Positions 59,065 through 64,000 of a stretch of 64,000 nucleotides of DNA are shown here, in pieces. Every line of letters begins with the position of its first letter. The first letter of the stretch is position 1. The position numbers and the translations under genes are program-made. The DNA is from Paraniabella defluvii (lineage in GTDB: Bacteria; Bacteroidota; Bacteroidia; Chitinophagales; Chitinophagaceae), in NCBI GenBank assembly GCA_019316985.1, contig CP079215.1:4960001-5024000 (forward strand). Direction: 5' to 3'. The notes beneath the pieces were generated by a model that was given only the letters and a program-made list of their open reading frames with translations, was not told the origin of the DNA and searched no databases.

Positions 59065-59323
59065 TTGGCTCATTTGCCCTTGTTATTATTGCATTGTGAT
59101 TGTTGCCTTTGGAAGGTTGGTTTGAAATGACTGACAGTATTCCTATCCGGTAATTGAGGTGATTATAAATCAATAATTACAAATGAAACTTTCATGATGA
59201 AATTTTCTTCCGGCAGCCGTTGGTGTTTCCCAACAGGGCAATGAGAATTTTATAATTGATCAGTTTCCGGTCCAAACGGTTCATCCGGGCGGACATTCGG
59301 CCAAAATCTATAAACATTTACGA

Positions 59324-62300
59324 ATGAAAAAATTAACGCGATTGCAAAAAATGATGAGCATTCTAGCCGCTCATATCCTGTTGGTCAGTTTTCCCTTCAC
59401 TGGTTTTTGCCAAACCAAAGTGGTTTCGGGAATCTTATAGACGCCACAACTTCCAAACCGGTTACGGGCGCCTCGGTCATAGTTAAAGGAACTACGCTGG
59501 GCACACGCACAGATGATGCCGGCTCTTTTACAATTAATGCAGGCGACAATGCGGTATTGCTTATATCAGCCATAGGTTATAAGCAGCTGGAAATTAATGC
59601 CGGCACGTCACTGGAAAATATCCTGCTGAGTCCCGAATCAAAGGAGCTCGACCAGGTAGTGGTGGTGGGATACGGCACCCAAAAAAAAAAGACCTCGCTC
59701 ACGGGTTCTGTTTCAACTGTTGATGCAAAGGTCTTCGCCAACCGCGGACCACTTGCCAGTCCGCTGGCTGCCCTGCAGGGCCAGGTGCCCGGGGTAACCG
59801 TAACAAGAAATTCGGCGCAGCCGGGCAGGGAGTCCTGGAATTTCCTGGTTCGGGGCAACTCTTCTGTTAATGGTGGTGAGCCACTCATTATTATTGATGG
59901 TTTAACACTCCCAGGCACAAATGCCTTAAATACTTTCAACCCTGCTGATATTGAGAATATTTCTTTTTTGAAAGATGCAGCCGCCACTTCTATTTACGGA
60001 GCGCGGGCCGCAGGCGGTGTTGTGATCATTACTACAAAAGGGCTAAAGCCGGTAAGCCGGTAATAGATTATAATGGTTCGGTATCGAGAAAAATCATCGG
60101 CCTGCAGCCAAAACTTGTTGATATCAACGGCTGGGGCCCGATGATGGAAGAGGCCAGGGTAGCCGACGGTTTTACCAATGCAGACCTTTGGTACAAATAC
60201 GCTATGCTGGCCCAGTATGCTACCAGTAACGGCATAACGGTAATGACAAGGCCAGAGGCGGCGCAGGCGCTGGCCAACCTGGGGCTGGAGCAGGCAGGCT
60301 TTTTACTGACGTAAGGGATTTTGTTTTCTTCCCCGGAACGATGCAGGATTTTATGTTTGGTAACGCCACTTCAAACGAGCACCAGCTAAGCATTTCAGGC
60401 AAAATGAAAAGTCGGGCTACCGTATTTCATTAGGTTTTTTAGATGACGGCAGCCTGTTGAAAGTAGGCAATAACTCTAATAAACGGTACAATATAAGGCT
60501 AACCCACGATTATAATTTTTCTTCCAGGCTTAACCTGCAAAGCAATATCTCCCTTGAAAAGAACGACATTATTCAGCCTTCAAATATCGGGGCGGTTATG
60601 AATAATGGCATACAGCCGGGCATGCCTTCAAATGGGTTGGGCAGTACGGGTAAACCTTATGTATGGGGATCTGGTATTGCCAATGCTTCCACGGTTGCGA
60701 TAGCCAATTTTGGCGGAGATAATAAGGAACTAAACACTGCCATTAATACGAGCTTTAACCTGACGTACACTTTTAGCAAGCATTTAAAAGCAGTAGGTAC
60801 TGCGGGGTATTATTATAAGGTGACAGATTACAAGACCCTGGAAAATGTGATCAACTGGTATGATTATGCGGGAGCAAGCAATGTATCCAACTTATCTCCG
60901 TCGGGCCAGGGGAGAAGTTTTTACCAAAGATCTAATGCCAAAGATGCTTACTACAATTTAAGCTCTTACCTCGAATATAGCAGGAAGTTTAATGCCGACC
61001 ATGACCTTAAAGTGATGGCGGGTACGCAATATGAGCGGCAGGAGTACAACCGGTTTTTGGGGCGCACATTGGATATTGTGCCAGGCGTACCTCCTTCTTT
61101 AAGCAATAGCTTTGGAGATCCTGCTTCAAAATCTGTTGCAGAGGCTCAATACCATTCAGCGCTGGCCGGGTATTTTGGCCGATTGAATTATACCTACCTG
61201 AATAAATATCTGTTCGAAGCCAACGCGCGGTACGACGGAACCTCCCGGTTTATTGAAGATGACCGCTGGAAATTCTTTTATGGCTTTTCAGGAGGCTGGC
61301 GCATTTCGGAGGAAGCATTCATGAAAGATATAAGGATTATTAACGATCTGAAACTGCGGGCTTCCTGGGGTAATGGGGAACCAGGGCGGTATCAGCCTGT
61401 ATGAATATATACAGCTGCTCAACCTGAGCTTTTCCGCAGGTGCAGGCCAGTCCGGGTTTCCAATACTGGGTACCAGCCCCTCTGTGCGGATTGCACCGGG
61501 TGGCCTGGTGGCCCTGGACAGAACCTGGGAGCGTGTTACAACCAGCAACCTGGCACTTGATTTTGCTTTGTTGAACAACAGGCTGGGTGGTACGGCTGAA
61601 TTGTTTCAAAGAATAACAGCAATATGCTGATCGCAAGAACTTATCCCGCTGTATTGGGTGTAAACGCGCCTGCCGGAAATAATGGCAAGCTGGAAACCAG
61701 GGGATGGGAAATTTCTTTAAACTGGAGAGACAGGGCGGGAGCTTTGAGCTATCATATCGGGGTAATATTTCTTCCTACAAAACGATGCTTTCCGATTTTG
61801 GGGACAGAAAATCATTGGTTCCGGTAACAGGGGCTTAAACAATGCAGTAGAAGGGTATCCTATCGGGTCTTATTTTGGACTGGTATATAATGGCCGTATA
61901 CAGACAGAAGAACAATTAACTGCTTACAGGGCATTTATTACCGGCAATAATATCAATATGCCTGCCGGTCCTGCCAACTCACAAGCCAACAACCGGCTGT
62001 CGCTGGGTGATAATATGTTTAAAGATGTTAATGGCGATGGCAAAATAACGTTTCCTGAAGATGCGGTGTTTTTGGGTACAGACGATCCGCGCTTCGCCTA
62101 CTCATTTAATGCGGGGCTTGACTGGAAGGGTTTTGATTTGAATTTGATTTTCCAGGGCGTAGGTAAAAGAACCATTGTACGTGATGGAAGCTGGCGCGTT
62201 CCGGCAGGTACCATCTTCCAGGCGCAGAATGCAGCATATGTAAATCAATGGTGGACTCCCGAACGAACTGATGCCTGGTTGCCACGCCTCTCATCTACCG

Positions 62301-62613
62301 GCACTATTAATAATTATAACTATTTCCCTTCTGATTGGGTTGTCGAAAACGGGGCATACCTCCGGTTAAAAAACCTGGTATTAGGATATACGTTGCCGGC
62401 CACCCTCACGCAAAAAGCCAGCCTGCAAAAAGTGAGGATTTACTTTGCCGGTAATGACCTGTGGGAGACTTCAAAAATCAGGGATGGCTGGGATCCTGAA
62501 GCTTCAAGGAATGTAGCCAACTCAGGCGATGGCTCTAATAATGGTGTAAGCACTTTTAGCGCCCGGTATCCCTTTATCGATATCTCACTTTTGGTCTCAA
62601 TCTTACTTTTTAA
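59324..62613 (+). CDS. SusC-like TonB-dependent receptor (fourth pair)
   Basis: Full-length SusC receptor, about 1098 residues. ATG 59324 gives a signal peptide ending at GFCQ. A carboxypeptidase-like domain (ATTSKPVTGASVIVKGTTLG), TonB-box-like LDQVVVVGYGTQKKK, plug with FLKDAAATSIYGARAAGG, and a barrel ending FGLNLTF follow. Breaks: G3 59428-59430, G3 60040-60042, G4 60281-60284, A4 60401-60404, G4 61375-61378 (one too many), A2 61612-61613, G4 61759-61762, A4 61808-61811 and T3 62573-62575. The true stop is TAA 62611; the raw last frame overruns into the next gene. Confidence 0.92.
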
Positions 62614-62630
62614 TCTGAAACATTATAGTG

Positions 62631-64000
62631 ATGAAAACAGTAAAAATTATGTACATCCTGGCTTTAACAATGGTATTGTCGTTACAGTACAGCTGCAATA
62701 AGCTGCTCGATCTAAAGCCGCTTAATGAAATATCAGACGCAGACTACTGGAAAACGCCTGAACAGTTTAAACTGGCCGCTAATGAATTTTACACCTACCT
62801 GCTTACGTTTGGTAATGTATTGTATGATGGTCCGCATTCGGATCTCAGGAGCGATTTCTCGCTCGCAAGGAACACTTTTAGCAACGGAACCAACACGGTG
62901 CCTCAAACAGATGGTAGCTGGAATGGCGGTTATTCAAGGCTTAGAGCTATTAATTACCTGCTGCAAAAAGCAAGCGCCTACGGCAACCCGGCTGAGATAG
63001 AGCGTTATGTGGCAGAAGCAAAATTTTTCAGGGCCTATGTTTACTTCGATCTTTTACAATTATTTGGCGGCGTTCCTATTGTGACCAGTCCTTTAGATAT
63101 TAATGCCGGCGAACTACAGGCTCCGCGAAACAGCAGGGATGAAGTGATAGACCAGGTGGTAAAGACCTGGAAGACGCTATAGCGGTGCTTCCATCCGAAA
63201 GTGCTATCAGTGCATCAGATAAGGGCCGCATCAGCAAAGGCGCTGCGCAGGCTTTTCTGGGGCGTGTAACGCTCTATGAGGGTACCTGGCAAAAATTCAG
63301 GAATAACAGCGCCCGTGCCAATACTTTGCTGGACAAATCTATTGTCAATAGTGATGCCGTAATAACCAGCAATCTTTACCAGTTGTTTACACCGGCAGCG
63401 TTGGGCGATTCTGCGCTTAAATACTTGTTTATTCTTGAAGATGAGCGGTCAAATCCGGCCAGCATTGGCAAGTCAGCCAACAAAGAATATATCCTGGCCA
63501 ACCGGTACTCCTTCACACAAAGACAAATCAGGAATAACGTTACACATACCTGGCTGGGCGCTGGTACTGCTGGTAAATTTGCCCGTTTGTTTCTTTGCCA
63601 GGATGGTTTGCCTGTTGACAAATCTCCCTTGTTTCAGGGTTATGCTTCTACCAGGTCGGAGTACACCAACAGGGACAATCGCATGCGCTATACCATGATG
63701 CTTGATTCTAATTATTACTGGGATAATGAAAACCCCGGTTCGCGCATCAACTGGACGGGCGATGCGGCTGATATCGCTAACTCGCGCGGCCGGCATAATG
63801 GTGCTTCGGGTACCGGCTATCAAACCCAGAAATGGGCGTCAGAAAGAAGGTTGAATGATAATGAAGAAGGTTACGACTGGCCGGTGATACGCCTTGCAGA
63901 AGTGTATTTAAATTATGCTGAGGCTGTTTTTGAAAGGAGCGGATCGATATCCGACGATGATCTTAATAAATCGCTCAACCTGGTAAGAAACCGGGTCAAC
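62631..64000 (+). CDS. SusD/RagB-family lipoprotein (3' partial)
   Basis: Partner of the SusC at 59324, running off the window end. ATG 62631 (17 nt after the susC stop) gives a lipoprotein signal with lipobox LQYSC. SusD features: LLDLKPLNEISDADYWKTPEQ after the lipidation site and AKFFRAYVYFDLLQLFGGVPI near residue 130. The single break, A3 63161-63163, stops the raw frame at 63182; with one A added the frame is open to base 64000, through VIRLAEVYLNYAEAV, the usual C-terminal SusD helix region. About 457 residues are visible. Confidence 0.9.

Larger units (their letters stand above)
58485..59323 (+). other. Intergenic region with REP piece and operator D
   Basis: An 839-nt gap. It holds REP-like hairpins at 58623-58810, an AT-rich stretch, and operator D at 59024-59064. 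From the promoter-like box at 59084 to the susC start lies a leader of about 230 nt. No gene is supported. Confidence 0.5.

Noticed and set aside
61958..62701. Overlap of the fourth susC with the following susD
   Set aside because: The overlap results from a missing T at 62573-62575; the repaired susC stops at 62613, before the susD start.

Overview
The window looks like a plant-polysaccharide utilisation island from a Bacteroidota genome, most likely of the Chitinophagaceae type. The basis is four SusC/SusD receptor pairs, many lipoproteins with Bacteroidota-style signals, a one-piece hybrid two-component regulator, a moderate G+C content and a REP-transposase element. No rRNA, tRNA or CRISPR was seen. 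The window starts inside a susC and ends inside a susD, so the island continues on both sides.

Layout. (1) 1-29401, all plus strand: two susC/susD pairs, a surface glycan-binding protein, then GH5, GH39, GH3, GH29, a sialate O-acetylesterase-type esterase, GH97, GH51, GH42, GH2 and a LacI-type regulator. The binding protein plus BACON-GH5 pair resembles xyloglucan or beta-glucan loci. The remaining enzymes would remove xylose, glucose, fucose, acetyl, galactose and arabinose side groups. (2) 29402-37460: a long leader, a third susC/susD pair, two accessory surface lipoproteins and a strong terminator hairpin. (3) 37801-43870: a second GH29 with a sugar mutarotase, a convergent AraC-type regulator on the minus strand, and a GH95. 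(4) 44152-54201: a GH28-like beta-helix enzyme, a rare SGNH-GH43 fusion, a second GH43, and the hybrid sensor/regulator (HTCS). These suggest pectin or pectin side chains. (5) 54497-64000: REP repeat blocks around a REP-type (RAYT) transposase, an alginate-lyase-fold enzyme, and a fourth susC/susD pair.

Two window-wide observations matter most. First, almost every long gene is broken into several frames (I count a little over 100 breaks). Nearly all can be repaired by adding one base to a homopolymer run, and the repaired lengths all come out as whole codons. I therefore read the genes as intact and the breaks as sequencing or assembly errors, and annotate whole genes with the break positions listed. 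Second, four transcription units (starting at 30108, 44413, 56474 and 59324) share an unusual upstream element: two direct half-sites (consensus TGAYATTTACCCCC) about 20 bp apart, followed 46-48 nt after the first C-run by a TAATATTG-like box, weakest at the 44413 unit. This looks like an activator-promoter module, and the HTCS encoded at 49932 is the obvious candidate regulator. If so, one sensor would coordinate two receptor systems, the GH28/GH43 operon and the lyase, while the 28-kb CAZyme run ending in the LacI gene would be controlled separately.
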